Shown in pieces: positions 9,262-18,320 of a stretch of 47,996 nt of DNA. The notes under the pieces were generated by a model. That model was not told where the DNA came from and did not search any database. It saw only the letters and a program-made list of their open reading frames with translations. Positions within the stretch are counted from its first letter, which is position 1; the number at the start of each line of letters is the position of its first letter. The stretch is from an uncultured Comamonadaceae bacterium. Lineage in GTDB: Bacteria; Pseudomonadota; Gammaproteobacteria; Burkholderiales; Burkholderiaceae. Position numbers and translations under genes: made by a program. The stretch lies in NCBI GenBank assembly GCA_946482595.1, contig CAMLSD010000025.1, positions 1 to 47,996 on the forward strand. The letters run 5' to 3'.

Positions 9262-12200
9262 ATGCAGCAGTCTGATGGCAGTGCAGGCTCTCCCACCGTG
9301 CCCGGGCATGTGCCCGATCTGCTGCTTGCCTGGGTCGAAGCGTCGGCCGGCGTGGCGCTGATTGCTGACGAACAGGGATCGGTACTGCTGCTCAATGAGG
9401 CGGGTTGCCGCGTCTACGGCTGGCGCCGCGACGCGGGCCGCACCGCTCACCTGAGCGAGATCGACGCGCCGCTGTGGGCGGTGTGGTCAGATGCCGCTCA
9501 TCCGCGCTGGCGACCCGGCCATGTCTCGTCCTGGCAGTCCTGGCACGACGCGCCCGACGGGCGCCGCGTTGCGCTCGACAGCCAGCTGCAAGTCCTGCTC
9601 TCGGGCGGGCAGCGCCACCTGATGCTGACGGCCGGTCCGCTCGCAGCCAGCCCCGATGCCGAGCAGGAGCTCAAGCGCACGCTGAAGTTCGTCCAGGGCA
9701 TCATCGATGCCTTCCCGGACTTCCTTTTCGAGGGCAGTGCCGACGGGCGATACCTCAACGCGTGGACCCACAACCCGGAGCTGCTCGCGGCGTCGCGTGA
9801 GTTCCTGGTGGGACGCACGCTGGACGAGGTGCTGGCGCCTCAGAGTGCGGCCATTGCCAGGCAGGCGTTCCGCGAGGCGGATGAGTCGGGCATTTCGCTC
9901 GGGCGGGTGATCTACATCGATACCGCGCTGGGGCGACACTGGTACGAGCTTTCGGTTGCCCGCATGTCGATGGGCGAGGGTGAGCCGCCCCACTTCATCA
10001 CGGTATCGCGGGATGTGACGGCTCGCCTGGCCCTGCAGGAGTCGCTGGAGCACAAGGAGCGGCAGTTCCGGACCCTGGTCGAGAACTCGCCGGATCTGAT
10101 CGCGCGATTCGACCGTACCGCCCGGTGCATCTATGCCAACCCGGCCTTCGCCTCACGCGCGCATCACCACAGCGGTGGAACGGCCCACACCCAGCCACGC
10201 GACATGCTGGGTACGCTGGCGGGCCAGGCGCTGCATGAACGCCTGGCGATCTGCGTGAACGAAACCATCGCGCAGCAGTTCGAGCTGAACTGGATCGATG
10301 CGGCGCAGAACCCGGTGTGTTGCCTGGTCACGCTGACGCCCGAGTTCGACGCCGCGCGTGAGGTCACCAGCGTGCTCTTGGTCGGCCGCGACATCGGCGA
10401 CCTGCGCGCCCGCGAAGCCGCGGAGGCGGCGTCCCGCGCCAAGGGCGAGTTCCTGGCGAGCATGAGCCATGAGATCCGCACACCGATGAACGCGATCATC
10501 GGCATGTCCTACCTGGCGCTGCAGGGGCAACTGGATCGCCAGCAGCGCCACTACATCCAGACGGTGCACCGATCGGCGGAGTCGCTGCTGGCGATCATCA
10601 ACGACATCCTGGACTTCTCGAAGATCGAGGCCGGCAAGCTGGACATCGAGCACATCGAGTTCGGCCTGGACGAGGTGATGGACAGCCTGGCCGGAGTGCT
10701 GGGGCTCAAGGCCCAGGAAAAGGGGCTCGAACTGGTCTTCGATCTGTCGCCCGAGGTACCCACGCGCTTGATCGGCGACCCCTCGCGCCTGAGCCAGATC
10801 CTGCTCAACCTGGGCAGCAATGCGGTGAAGTTCACGCAGGCCGGTGAGGTGGTTGTGGCCGTCGAACGGGTCGAGCGTGCAGACCAGGCCGTGACGTTGC
10901 GCTTCGAGGTGCGAGACACCGGTATCGGCATGACCCCGCAGGTGCAACGCCGGTTGTTTCAGCCGTTCTCGCAGGCCGAGGCGTCGACCAGCCGGCGCTT
11001 TGGCGGGACCGGGCTGGGCCTGGCGATCTGCCGCCGCCTGGTGGAGTTGATGGGTGGGGAGATCGGCGTCGAAAGCGAACCAGGGCGGGGCAGTTGCTTT
11101 CGGTTCACACTGCGCATGGATGCTCCTCCCAGGACACCGGAACGCGCGGACCCGCACGGGCTGCAGGGCCGGCGCATCCTGATCGTTGATGACAACCCCA
11201 GTGCGCGACAGGTGCTCGCCGGCATGGCGCGCCGCCTGGGACTGCAGGTCGACAGCGCGCGCGATGCACCCCAGGCGCTGGCAGCGATCCAGCGTGAGGA
11301 CGCCGGGCAGTCGCCCTACGAGCTGGTGCTCATCGACTGGAAGATGCCGCAGGTGGACGGCGTCGAGCTTCTGCAGGCGATGCTGCAGGCGGCGATGCGG
11401 CACCGCCCCCCGGCGGTGCTCATGGTGACCGGTTTTGGTGAGCAGGAACTTCGGACGAGGCTTCAGGACTGCGGGCTGAACTGCGGTGCCATCCTGTCCA
11501 AGCCAGTCCATCCGGTCAGGCTGCGCGAGGCCTGCAGCGCTGCCCTGGGTCGAGGGATCGAGCACGTGCCCGCGCCACCCCGCGACGAGTCGCTGCGCGC
11601 CCACCAGGCCAGGTTGCGTGGTGCACGCATCCTGCTGGTCGAGGACAACGCGGTCAATCAGGAGCTCGTGCGCGAGCTGCTCGGGCGCTGCGGTGTGATC
11701 GTCAGCGTGGCCGAGCATGGACAACAGGCTGTCGACATCCTGGCGCGCGAGGCCTTCGATGCCGTGCTGATGGACTGCCAGATGCCGGTGATGGATGGCT
11801 ACGAGGCCACGGTGGCCCTGCGACGCGAGAAGCATCTGCAGGAGCTCCCGATCATTGCGATGACCGCCAACACCATGGTCGGGGATCGCGAACGGGCGCT
11901 GGCCGCGGGCATGAACGACCAGATCGGCAAGCCGATCAAAGTGGACGAGATGTTTGCCACGCTGGCGAAGTGGATCCCGTCGCCAGGCGCTGGTGGCCGC
12001 AGCACACTGGCGGCGCAGCAACCGGTCCTGCCACATGGCCTGCAAGGCATCGACGTATCGGACTGGCAGGCCCGCGGTCTGGCCGATGTCTCGCTGCACC
12101 GGCGGCTGCTGAGGATGTACTTCGACGAACTCGAGCGCTTTCCTGCGCCGTTCGAGGCGGCGCTCGCGAGCCAGGACATCGCGCTGCTGCGCCGCCTTGC

Positions 12201-12399
12201 CCATGACCTCAAGTCCATGTCCGCAACACTCGGCGCCCACGGCATCGAGCCTGCCGCAGCCGCACTGGAGCGCGCATGCATCGGCGGCGAGGCGCCGGAC
12301 CTGCTGCGTCGCACGCTCGACGAACTGGCCATCCAGGTGCGGCCGGTGCTCGCCGGCTTGCGAGTCTGGTCGGACGGACTCGGCCCGCAGCGCCCATGA
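9262..12399 (+). CDS. Soluble multi-PAS hybrid sensor histidine kinase with two receivers and Hpt
   Basis: Signal-transducing phosphorelay protein of 1045 residues. I read the order as PAS-like domains in about residues 20-380 (three segments, the second and third better supported), HisKA with phospho-acceptor His403 in [13 protein letters not shown], HATPase with N-box near 514, DTGIGM near 552 and GGTGLGLAI near 582, a first receiver with Asp692 in LIDWKMP, a second with Asp838 in LMDCQMP, and a C-terminal Hpt with His981 in RRLAHDLKS. There is no signal peptide or membrane helix, so it should sense a cytoplasmic cue. No response regulator with an output domain lies beside it; its final target is encoded elsewhere. 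Location after trkAH does not prove a potassium role. Confidence 0.93.
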   Translation: MQQSDGSAGSPTVPGHVPDLLLAWVEASAGVALIADEQGSVLLLNEAGCRVYGWRRDAGRTAHLSEIDAPLWAVWSDAAHPRWRPGHVSSWQSWHDAPDGRRVALDSQLQVLLSGGQRHLMLTAGPLAASPDAEQELKRTLKFVQGIIDAFPDFLFEGSADGRYLNAWTHNPELLAASREFLVGRTLDEVLAPQSAAIARQAFREADESGISLGRVIYIDTALGRHWYELSVARMSMGEGEPPHFITVSRDVTARLALQESLEHKERQFRTLVENSPDLIARFDRTARCIYANPAFASRAHHHSGGTAHTQPRDMLGTLAGQALHERLAICVNETIAQQFELNWIDAAQNPVCCLVTLTPEFDAAREVTSVLLVGRDIGDLRAREAAEAASRAKGEFLASMSHEIRTPMNAIIGMSYLALQGQLDRQQRHYIQTVHRSAESLLAIINDILDFSKIEAGKLDIEHIEFGLDEVMDSLAGVLGLKAQEKGLELVFDLSPEVPTRLIGDPSRLSQILLNLGSNAVKFTQAGEVVVAVERVERADQAVTLRFEVRDTGIGMTPQVQRRLFQPFSQAEASTSRRFGGTGLGLAICRRLVELMGGEIGVESEPGRGSCFRFTLRMDAPPRTPERADPHGLQGRRILIVDDNPSARQVLAGMARRLGLQVDSARDAPQALAAIQREDAGQSPYELVLIDWKMPQVDGVELLQAMLQAAMRHRPPAVLMVTGFGEQELRTRLQDCGLNCGAILSKPVHPVRLREACSAALGRGIEHVPAPPRDESLRAHQARLRGARILLVEDNAVNQELVRELLGRCGVIVSVAEHGQQAVDILAREAFDAVLMDCQMPVMDGYEATVALRREKHLQELPIIAMTANTMVGDRERALAAGMNDQIGKPIKVDEMFATLAKWIPSPGAGGRSTLAAQQPVLPHGLQGIDVSDWQARGLADVSLHRRLLRMYFDELERFPAPFEAALASQDIALLRRLAHDLKSMSATLGAHGIEPAAAALERACIGGEAPDLLRRTLDELAIQVRPVLAGLRVWSDGLGPQRP

Positions 12400-12426
12400 A
12401 AAAAGCCGCGGCGGCTGCCGCGGCTT
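12399..12426 (-). terminator. Rho-independent terminator of the Bax-inhibitor-1 gene
   Basis: Read on the minus strand, a 9-bp perfect stem (12418-12426 with 12403-12411, extendable to 10 bp) is followed by a run of six T (A-run 12399-12404 on the plus strand). It lies about 50 bases beyond the stop of the minus-strand gene. The T-run touches the stop codon of the convergent histidine kinase gene, so this compact element separates the two transcripts. Confidence 0.8.
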
Positions 12427-12473
12427 GGTGCTTGCCGACAACGCCCGGGTTCAGCCGGGCGCCGTCGCGGGGC

Positions 12474-13163
12474 TCACTCCTGGCTGCTGGTGATGCCCAG
12501 CAGGGCCAGCAGCGACTGGAACACGTTGTACAGGCTCAGGTACACGCCCAGGGTCGCGGTGATGTAGTTGGTTTCCTCGCCGTCACGCACGCGCTTCAGG
12601 TCGTACAGGATGAAGGCCGAGAAGATGCCGATGGCCAGCACGGACAGGGTCATCATCAGCACGCTGGACTGCAGGAAGAAGTTCGCGATGCCGGCGACCA
12701 TCAGCATGATCGCGCCGATGAACAGGAACTTGCCCATGCCGCTCAGGTCGCGCTTGATCACCGTGGACAGGGTGGCCATGCCCAGGAAGATCACGCCGGT
12801 GCCGGCAAAGGCGGTCATGATCAGCCCGGCGCCGTTGTTCAGGCCCAGCACCACCCCGATCAGGCGAGACAGCATCACGCCCATGAAGAAGGTGAAAGCC
12901 AGCAGGATCGGCACGCCGGCGGCGGAGTTCTTGGTCTTCTCGATCGCGAACATGAAGCCGAAGGCACCGACCAGGAACACCACCAGGCCGATCCCGGGGG
13001 ACATCGCCCGGGCGATGCCGGTGGTCACGCCGATCCAGGCGCCCAGCACGGTGGGCACCATCGACAGCGCGAGCAGCCAGTAGGTGTTGCGCAGGACGCG
13101 ATTGCGTTCGGCGGCCACTTGCCCGGAGGCGGTGGCGTTGTAGGCAGGAAAACCAGGGTTCAT
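12474..13163 (-). CDS. Bax inhibitor-1 / YccA family membrane protein
   Basis: Seven-helix inner-membrane protein of 229 residues. The N-terminal half has a soluble lead (to about residue 24) and then near-continuous hydrophobic helices; the family C-terminal end with FILYDLKRVRDGEE is visible. Relatives include E. coli YccA, which inhibits FtsH, and the calcium-leak protein BsYetJ; which role applies here is not determined. An AAGGAG ribosome site lies eight bases before the ATG. It is transcribed alone and ends in a strong intrinsic terminator. Confidence 0.9.
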   Translation of the reverse strand: MNPGFPAYNATASGQVAAERNRVLRNTYWLLALSMVPTVLGAWIGVTTGIARAMSPGIGLVVFLVGAFGFMFAIEKTKNSAAGVPILLAFTFFMGVMLSRLIGVVLGLNNGAGLIMTAFAGTGVIFLGMATLSTVIKRDLSGMGKFLFIGAIMLMVAGIANFFLQSSVLMMTLSVLAIGIFSAFILYDLKRVRDGEETNYITATLGVYLSLYNVFQSLLALLGITSSQE

Positions 13164-13294
13164 GACAAAACTCCTTGTGGTTGAGTGAGTATGGGGACAG
13201 TCTCGACGATTTCAATGGGGCAACTCATCGGCCGGGGCCCTGGCGCTGCCGCACATGCGTGCAGCGCACCGCAGGCCGCCGATGAGGCAGCAGC

Positions 13295-13624
13295 TCAGGC
13301 CCGGGGCGGACGCTGGGGCTGGTCGAGGAAGGGATAGGGGCGTTCGGGCGGATACAGCGCCCGCACGGGGGCGCTGCCACCCTGGACCGGCAGGGGCGGC
13401 GCGGCCCAGACCAGCAGCTCGTGAGGATCCTGGGCAGCGTCGGCCACGCTCGGGGCCGGCTGTTCGGCGCCCAGGCGGTCGGGTTCGGCGTCGCAGGCGA
13501 CCAGGACCGCCGTGATCGGCGAGGTCGGCTCACCCTCGGCCGCGATGGCCGACCCGGCCGGGCCGGCGATCACCGACCAGCACAGGGCAAGCAGACAGGC
13601 AGCAGTGGCAAACCAGCGGAACAT
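13295..13624 (-). CDS. Hypothetical secreted proline-rich protein
   Basis: 109 residues with no family I recognise. The N-terminus MFRWFATAACLLALCWSVIA is a good signal peptide (short basic start, hydrophobic core), with likely cleavage after an Ala-rich stretch near residue 28. The mature part is short, low in complexity and proline-rich, with PERPYPFLDQP near the end. There are only two cysteines outside the signal region or at its edge, so no obvious fold. A TACACT hexamer lies nine bases upstream of the ATG on the minus strand. The gene could be spurious, but the signal peptide and promoter-like element favour a real one. Confidence 0.55.
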   Translation of the reverse strand: MFRWFATAACLLALCWSVIAGPAGSAIAAEGEPTSPITAVLVACDAEPDRLGAEQPAPSVADAAQDPHELLVWAAPPLPVQGGSAPVRALYPPERPYPFLDQPQRPPRA

Positions 13625-13633
13625 GGCCGCTTG

Positions 13634-13639
13634 AGTGTA
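13634..13639 (-). promoter_or_regulatory. Candidate -10 element, leaderless-type spacing
   Basis: TACACT on the minus strand ends nine bases before the start codon of the secreted hypothetical protein, with no ribosome site between. It resembles the arrangement before trkA, bolA and hisI in this window. Confidence 0.35.
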
Positions 13640-13755
13640 CAGCCGCGCGGGCCGTCGGGTTATTCAGCTCGGCCTCAGCTTGTTGCAGCGCCGCGTACGC
13701 CTTTCGCACCGACTTGCAGGCGGATGTGCTGCTGTGCGGGATTCTCGCGGGTTTG

Positions 13756-13837
13756 TGCTAGCCCTGGCCTGCATCACGCTGCCTAGCATCTGTTCACCAT
13801 TCCCCCACCAGAGCGGGAAGGCCGTTCCAGAACGTTC
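13756..13837. promoter_or_regulatory. Upstream region of TRAP operon with two inverted repeats
   Basis: TGCTAG at 13756-13761 is mirrored by CTAGCA at 13783-13788 (centres 27 bp apart). Closer to the gene, CGTTC-CA-GAACG at 13823-13834 forms a second dyad, which continues into GAACGTTC at 13830-13837. These are candidate operators for substrate-responsive control of the transporter; no regulator gene is adjacent. Confidence 0.35.
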
Positions 13838-13854
13838 AGACCCAGGAGACAGAC

Positions 13855-14976
13855 ATGAGCCAATCCAGTTCGCAACGTCGCCGCTTCCTCAAGTCCGCCA
13901 CGGCCGGTGCCGTGGGGGCCGCCGCTGCGGCAGCCCCGATGGTGTCCAGTGCCCAGACCACTTCGCTGCGTTTTCAGAGCACCTGGCCGGCAAAGGACAT
14001 CTTCCACGAGTACGCCAACGACTTCGCCAAGAAGGTCAACGACATGGCGGGCAACCGCCTGAAGATCGAAGTGCTGCCCGCCGGCGCCGTGGTCCCGGCC
14101 TTCCAGCTGCTCGAGGCGGTGTCCAAGGGCACGCTCGACGGCGGGCATGGCGTGATCGCCTACCACTACGGCAAGAATTCGGCGCTGGCGCTGTGGGGTT
14201 CCGGCCCGGCGTTCGGCATGGATCCGAACATGGTGCTGGCCTGGCACAACTATGGCGGCGGCAGGGAGCTGGTCGAAGAGATCTACAAGTCGCTCAACAT
14301 GGATGTGGTGAGCTTCCTGTACGGCCCGATGCCGACCCAGCCGCTGGGCTGGTTCAAGAAGCCGGTGGCCAAGGTCGCTGACATGAAGGGCCTGAAGTTC
14401 CGCACCGTGGGACTGGCGGTGGACGTCTTCACCGAACTCGGCACCGCGGTCAACCCCCTGCCGGGTGGGGAGATCGTGCCGGCGCTCGATCGGGGCCTGA
14501 TCGACGCCGCCGAATTCAACAATGCCTCGTCCGACCGGGTGCTGGGCTTCTCTGATGTGGCAAAGAACTGCATGCTGCAGAGCTTCCATCAGAGCGGTGA
14601 GCAGTTCGAGATCCTGTTCAACGGTGGCAAGTACAAGGCGCTGCCCGGTGAACTCAAGTCGATCATCGACTACGCCGTGCAGGCCGCCAGCGCGGACATG
14701 AGCTGGAAGGCGATCGAGCGCAACTCCAAGGACTACATCGAGCTGAAGAAGAGTGGCGTCAAGTTCTACAAGACGCCTGATGCGATCCTGCGCGCGCAGC
14801 TCGAGGCCTGGGACAAGACCATCGCCAAGAAGTCTTCTGAAAATCCGCTGTTCAAGAAGGTGCTGGACTCCCAGAAGGCCTTTGCCGAGCGCGCTGGCCA
14901 GTGGCAGAACGACTACACCGTCGACTTCAAGATGGCCTACAACCACTATTTCGGCCGCAGCGCGAAGAAGAGCTGA
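13855..14976 (+). CDS. TRAP transporter substrate-binding protein (DctP family)
   Basis: Periplasmic solute receptor of 373 residues for a tripartite ATP-independent transporter. The N-terminus holds a Tat signal, RRRFLK at residues 8-13, then an Ala-rich hydrophobic stretch and likely cleavage after Ala33 (SSA-Q). The body shows the DctP fold: FQSTWPAKDIFHEYAND at the mature start and the hinge segment DAAEFNNASSDRVLGF, similar to the keto-acid/TakP branch, so an organic or keto acid ligand is plausible. GGAGA ribosome site before ATG. Export would use the TatABC system found at 38.9-40.6 kb. A hairpin after the stop may raise its expression above that of the permease genes. Confidence 0.93.
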   Translation: MSQSSSQRRRFLKSATAGAVGAAAAAAPMVSSAQTTSLRFQSTWPAKDIFHEYANDFAKKVNDMAGNRLKIEVLPAGAVVPAFQLLEAVSKGTLDGGHGVIAYHYGKNSALALWGSGPAFGMDPNMVLAWHNYGGGRELVEEIYKSLNMDVVSFLYGPMPTQPLGWFKKPVAKVADMKGLKFRTVGLAVDVFTELGTAVNPLPGGEIVPALDRGLIDAAEFNNASSDRVLGFSDVAKNCMLQSFHQSGEQFEILFNGGKYKALPGELKSIIDYAVQAASADMSWKAIERNSKDYIELKKSGVKFYKTPDAILRAQLEAWDKTIAKKSSENPLFKKVLDSQKAFAERAGQWQNDYTVDFKMAYNHYFGRSAKKS

Positions 14977-14996
14977 TCGGCCCCTCCACCGAGGGC

Positions 14997-15018
14997 GGGG
15001 CGGCTGCATGGCCGCCCC
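14997..15018 (+). promoter_or_regulatory. Intra-operon stem-loop after the TRAP receptor gene
   Basis: GGGGCGGC (14997-15004) pairs with GCCGCCCC (15011-15018) around a six-base loop, followed by only two T. Such a stem between receptor and permease can block 3' exonucleases or end part of the transcripts, giving excess receptor. The sequence shows the stem; the role is inferred. Confidence 0.5.
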
Positions 15019-15040
15019 TTGTTCGTTGCGGAAGTGCATC

Positions 15041-15661
15041 ATGCAGAAACTGCTGTTGACCGTGGACCGCGTGTCCACCTGGATCGGCAAGGCCTTCGCC
15101 TGGGCGGTGGTGGGCCTGACCGTGCTGATCAGCGCCGAAGTGTTCTCGCGCTACGTGCTCAACTCGCCGCACGGCTGGGTGCTCGATGCCCAGATCATGC
15201 TGTACGGCACGCTGTTCATGACCGCCGGCGCCTACACGCTGGCCAAGAGCGGCCATGTGCGCGGTGATGTGCTCTACGGTTTTTTCCGACCTCGCACCCA
15301 GGCCGGGATCGACCTGGTGCTCTACATCGTGTTCTTCCTGCCCGGCATCGTGGCGCTCACCTGGGCGGGCTGGTCCTACGCCAACGAATCGCTGGCGATC
15401 CGGGAGCAGACCTTCAACGCCGACCCGCTGCCGGTCTATCCGTTCAAGTTCGTGATCCCGTTCGCCGGGCTGGCCCTGCTGGTGCAGGGCCTGGTCGAGA
15501 TCGTGCGCTGCGTGATCTGCCTGCGCGAGGGGCAGTGGCCGTCGCGCGAGCAGGACGTCGAGGAGGTCGACGTCGACAAGCTGAAGGAGATGGTCAATGT
15601 GAAGGATGACGACATCGCCGCACTTGACCAGTACGTCACCCGGGAAGGCGGGAAGTCATGA
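15041..15661 (+). CDS. TRAP transporter small permease (DctQ family)
   Basis: Inner-membrane subunit of 206 residues with four predicted helices in its first 165 residues; VFSRYVLNSPHGWVLD is a family landmark after helix 1. The acidic tail (EQDVEEVDVDKLKEMV, then DDDIAALDQ) extends about 40 residues past the last helix and is longer than in typical DctQ proteins; it should be cytoplasmic. ATG 15041 begins just before helix 1. The stop overlaps the start of the large permease by four bases (ATGA). Confidence 0.9.
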   Translation: MQKLLLTVDRVSTWIGKAFAWAVVGLTVLISAEVFSRYVLNSPHGWVLDAQIMLYGTLFMTAGAYTLAKSGHVRGDVLYGFFRPRTQAGIDLVLYIVFFLPGIVALTWAGWSYANESLAIREQTFNADPLPVYPFKFVIPFAGLALLVQGLVEIVRCVICLREGQWPSREQDVEEVDVDKLKEMVNVKDDDIAALDQYVTREGGKS

Positions 15662-17691
15662 TGCGCCGTGAACTGTGGTTCGGCTTCTCGCTGATGGGGC
15701 TGATCGTCCTGGCCGCCGTCGGCATGGTGGTGAGCGTGCCCGAGATGACCAATGGGCACTACGGCCTGCTGATGCTGTCGCTGGTGGTCGTGGCCATCAT
15801 GCTGGGCTTTCCCACGGCGTTCACGCTGATGGGCATGGGCATCCTTTTCGCCTTTTTTGCCTACCACTCGGGGGGTCAGACGGTTGGCGGAGCGGTGAAG
15901 CAGACGCTGGACCTGATGGTGCAGCGCGCCTATTCGGTGATGGCCAACGACGTGCTGATCTCGATCCCGCTGTTCGTCTTCATGGGCTACCTGGTCGAAC
16001 GCGCGAACCTGATCGAAAAGCTGTTCCGCAGCCTGCACCTGTCGATGGCGCGGCTGCCGGGGTCGCTGGCCGTGGCCACGCTGGTCACCTGCGCCGTGTT
16101 CGCCACGGCCACCGGCATCGTCGGCGCGGTGGTCACGCTGATGGGCCTGCTGGCCCTGCCGGCCATGCTGCGTGCGGGCTACAGCGTGCCGGTGTCGGCC
16201 GGGGCCATCACTGCCGGCGGCTGCCTGGGCATCCTGATCCCGCCGTCGGTGCTGCTGATCGTCTACGGCGCCACGGCCGGCGTGTCGGTGGTGAAGCTGT
16301 ATGCCGGCGCGTTTTTCCCCGGGCTGATGCTCGCGGGCCTGTACATCGTCTACGTGATCGTGCTGGCCAAGCTCAAGCCTTCGCTGGCGCCACCGCTGCC
16401 CGAAGCGCAGCGGCAGGTGCCGCTGCCGCACAAGCTGGTGCAGGTCGGTGCCACGGCGGGGCGGCGGGTGCTGCCGGTCATGCTGGCGGCCCTGAAGGGG
16501 CGGCGCAATCATGACGTGCCGGCCGGGTATCTGCTGCGCCAGCTTTTCATCGCGCTCCTGCCGGCCCTCCTGTTCGTGGTGGTGGCGGCCTGGAGCTACC
16601 GCAGCGTGACGGCAGCGCCCGCGGTCGAAGAGAGCTTCATCCTCGAGCCCCTGGGCGGTGGCAGCGCGCCCAGCCGTCAGGACGAGGGCCTGCAGCCGCC
16701 GCCCGGCGCCGGTGGACTGGCCGAGCCGGCGGATGAAGGCGGTCTGTCCGAGCCGCCACAGGAGGGCGGGCTGGCGGAACCCCCGCAGGAAGGGGGGCTG
16801 TCCGAGCCACCCGGCGAAGGCGGACTGGCCGAGCCGCCCCAGGCTGGCGGACTGGCTGAACCCCCGGGGGCGTCATCGGGCCTGGAGCCGCCCCCTGGTT
16901 CGGCGCCCGTCACCGGCGGCAGTGCGCAGGGGGGCGGCGCGGCGCCGGCCGGCTACTGGATCGGCGTTGCCGCGGGCGCGGTCGCGCTGGCGGTGTTCTA
17001 TGCGCTGCTGAGCTTCACGCGCCTGGAGATCTTCAAGATGCTCCTGGCCAGCTTCTTTCCGCTGCTGATCCTGATCCTGGCCGTGCTTGGATCGATCGTC
17101 TTCGGCCTCGCGACCCCGACCGAAGCGGCCGCCGTGGGGGCACTCGGGGGATTCCTGCTGGCGGCAGCGTACAAGCAGCTCAACTTCACGGTCGTCAAGG
17201 AAAGCGTCTTCCTGACCGCCAAGACCAGTGCGATGGTGTGCTGGCTGTTCGTGGGCTCGGCGATCTTCTCGGCAGCGTTTGCGCTGCTGGGCGGTCAGGA
17301 GCTGGTCGAGCAGTGGGTGCTGAGCCTGAACCTCACCAAGACGCAGTTCCTGATCCTGAGCCAGGTGCTGATCTTCGTGCTGGGCTGGCCGCTGGAGTGG
17401 ACCGAGATCATCGTGATCTTCATGCCCATCTTCATCCCGCTGCTTGACAACTTCGGTGTCGACCCGCTGTTTTTCGGCCTGCTCGTGGCGCTGAACCTGC
17501 AGACCGCCTTCCTGAGCCCGCCGGTGGCGATGTCGGCGTTCTACCTGAAGGGCGTGTCGCCGCCGCACGTCACGCTTAACCAGATCTTCCTGGGCATGCT
17601 GCCGTTCATGGGGATACAGATCGTGGCCATCGTGCTGCTGTATCTGTTCCCGGGAATCGGGCTGTGGCTGCCGGAGTTGCTGTACAAGTGA
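15658..17691 (+). CDS. TRAP transporter large permease (DctM family) with proline-rich insert
   Basis: Sodium-coupled transport subunit of 677 residues, roughly 240 longer than a minimal DctM. The first half (to about residue 250) and second half (from about 435) carry the conserved transport core, including AGGCLGILIPPSVLLIVYGA and FGLATPTEAAAVGA. Between them lies an additional block: a linker, an extra hydrophobic helix (FIALLPALLFVVVAAWSYRS), then a proline/glycine/glutamate-rich stretch at about residues 340-425 built from nine-residue repeats, then another helix (GYWIGVAAGAVALAVFYALL). Large-permease variants with extra helices are known; the repeat loop is the unusual part. Start ATG 15658 overlaps dctQ; ATG 15661 is an alternative. 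Confidence 0.9.
   Translation: MMRRELWFGFSLMGLIVLAAVGMVVSVPEMTNGHYGLLMLSLVVVAIMLGFPTAFTLMGMGILFAFFAYHSGGQTVGGAVKQTLDLMVQRAYSVMANDVLISIPLFVFMGYLVERANLIEKLFRSLHLSMARLPGSLAVATLVTCAVFATATGIVGAVVTLMGLLALPAMLRAGYSVPVSAGAITAGGCLGILIPPSVLLIVYGATAGVSVVKLYAGAFFPGLMLAGLYIVYVIVLAKLKPSLAPPLPEAQRQVPLPHKLVQVGATAGRRVLPVMLAALKGRRNHDVPAGYLLRQLFIALLPALLFVVVAAWSYRSVTAAPAVEESFILEPLGGGSAPSRQDEGLQPPPGAGGLAEPADEGGLSEPPQEGGLAEPPQEGGLSEPPGEGGLAEPPQAGGLAEPPGASSGLEPPPGSAPVTGGSAQGGGAAPAGYWIGVAAGAVALAVFYALLSFTRLEIFKMLLASFFPLLILILAVLGSIVFGLATPTEAAAVGALGGFLLAAAYKQLNFTVVKESVFLTAKTSAMVCWLFVGSAIFSAAFALLGGQELVEQWVLSLNLTKTQFLILSQVLIFVLGWPLEWTEIIVIFMPIFIPLLDNFGVDPLFFGLLVALNLQTAFLSPPVAMSAFYLKGVSPPHVTLNQIFLGMLPFMGIQIVAIVLLYLFPGIGLWLPELLYK
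16690..16881 (+). repeat. Tandem 27-bp coding repeats (nonapeptide LAEPPQEGG type)
   Basis: Seven consecutive units of 27 bases (the last 30) encode variants of L-(A/S/Q)-(E/P)-P-(P/A)-x-(E/A)-G-G: units start at 16690, 16717, 16744, 16771, 16798, 16825 and 16852, and a degenerate eighth follows. The reading frame of the permease is kept throughout. The loop is rich in Pro, Gly and Glu and should be extended and acidic. Confidence 0.92.
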
Positions 17692-17695
17692 GGGC

Positions 17696-18298
17696 ATGAA
17701 CGCACCGATCGACTTCTATTTCGATTTCTCGTCGCCCTACGCCTACATCGCCTCGGAGTGGATCGACGCGCTGGCGGCGCGGCATCAGCGCCGGGTGCGC
17801 TGGCATGCCGTGCTGCTGGGCGTGACCTTCCAGGTCGCCGAGCTGAAGCCACCGGTGGCGCATCCGGTCAAGCGCGAGTACGTGCTGCGCGACTTCGAGC
17901 GTTCGGCCCGCTTTGAAGGGTTGCCCTTCCGGCTGCCCGAGCCCTTCCCGGTGCCCACGCAGAATGCCGCGCGGGTGTTCTGGTGGCTGAGCGACACCGA
18001 TGCGGAGCGTGCCGTGCCCTGGGCGCGCAGCTGCCTGCGGGCCGGCTTCACGCGGGGGCTGGACCTGTCGAACGTGGAGGTGCTGAAGGCCCTGGCCACC
18101 GAGTTCGGGCTGGATGCCGACACGGCCGAGGCGGTCTGGAACGATCCGGTCTGGAAAGAGCGCCTCAAGCACGCCAACGAGGCCGCCGTGGCAGCCGGCA
18201 TGTTCGGTGCGCCGTATTTCGTGATCGACGGTGAGCCGTTCTGGGGCAATGACCGCAAGGCCCAGATCGAGCGCTGGCTGGCCCAGGGCCCGTTCTGA
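17696..18298 (+). CDS. 2-hydroxychromene-2-carboxylate isomerase family protein
   Basis: DsbA-superfamily, glutathione-dependent isomerase of 200 residues, related to NahD and kappa-class GST. The N-terminal strand DFYFDFSSPYAYIASEW carries the conserved Ser-Ser-Pro at the glutathione site in place of the DsbA Cys pair, and the C-terminal half has the FGAPYFVIDGEPFWGNDR cis-proline segment. It starts four bases after the TRAP permease stop and may be on the same message, which would fit uptake and conversion of an aromatic or keto acid, but this link is inference. A paralogue sits at 20854-21525. Confidence 0.88.
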   Translation: MNAPIDFYFDFSSPYAYIASEWIDALAARHQRRVRWHAVLLGVTFQVAELKPPVAHPVKREYVLRDFERSARFEGLPFRLPEPFPVPTQNAARVFWWLSDTDAERAVPWARSCLRAGFTRGLDLSNVEVLKALATEFGLDADTAEAVWNDPVWKERLKHANEAAVAAGMFGAPYFVIDGEPFWGNDRKAQIERWLAQGPF

Positions 18299-18320
18299 GG
18301 CCCGGCTCCAAGGAGACGAC

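Noticed and set aside
16690..16881. CRISPR-like tandem repeat
   Set aside because: Units are contiguous without spacers, 27 bp, in frame and translated as peptide repeats in the TRAP permease.
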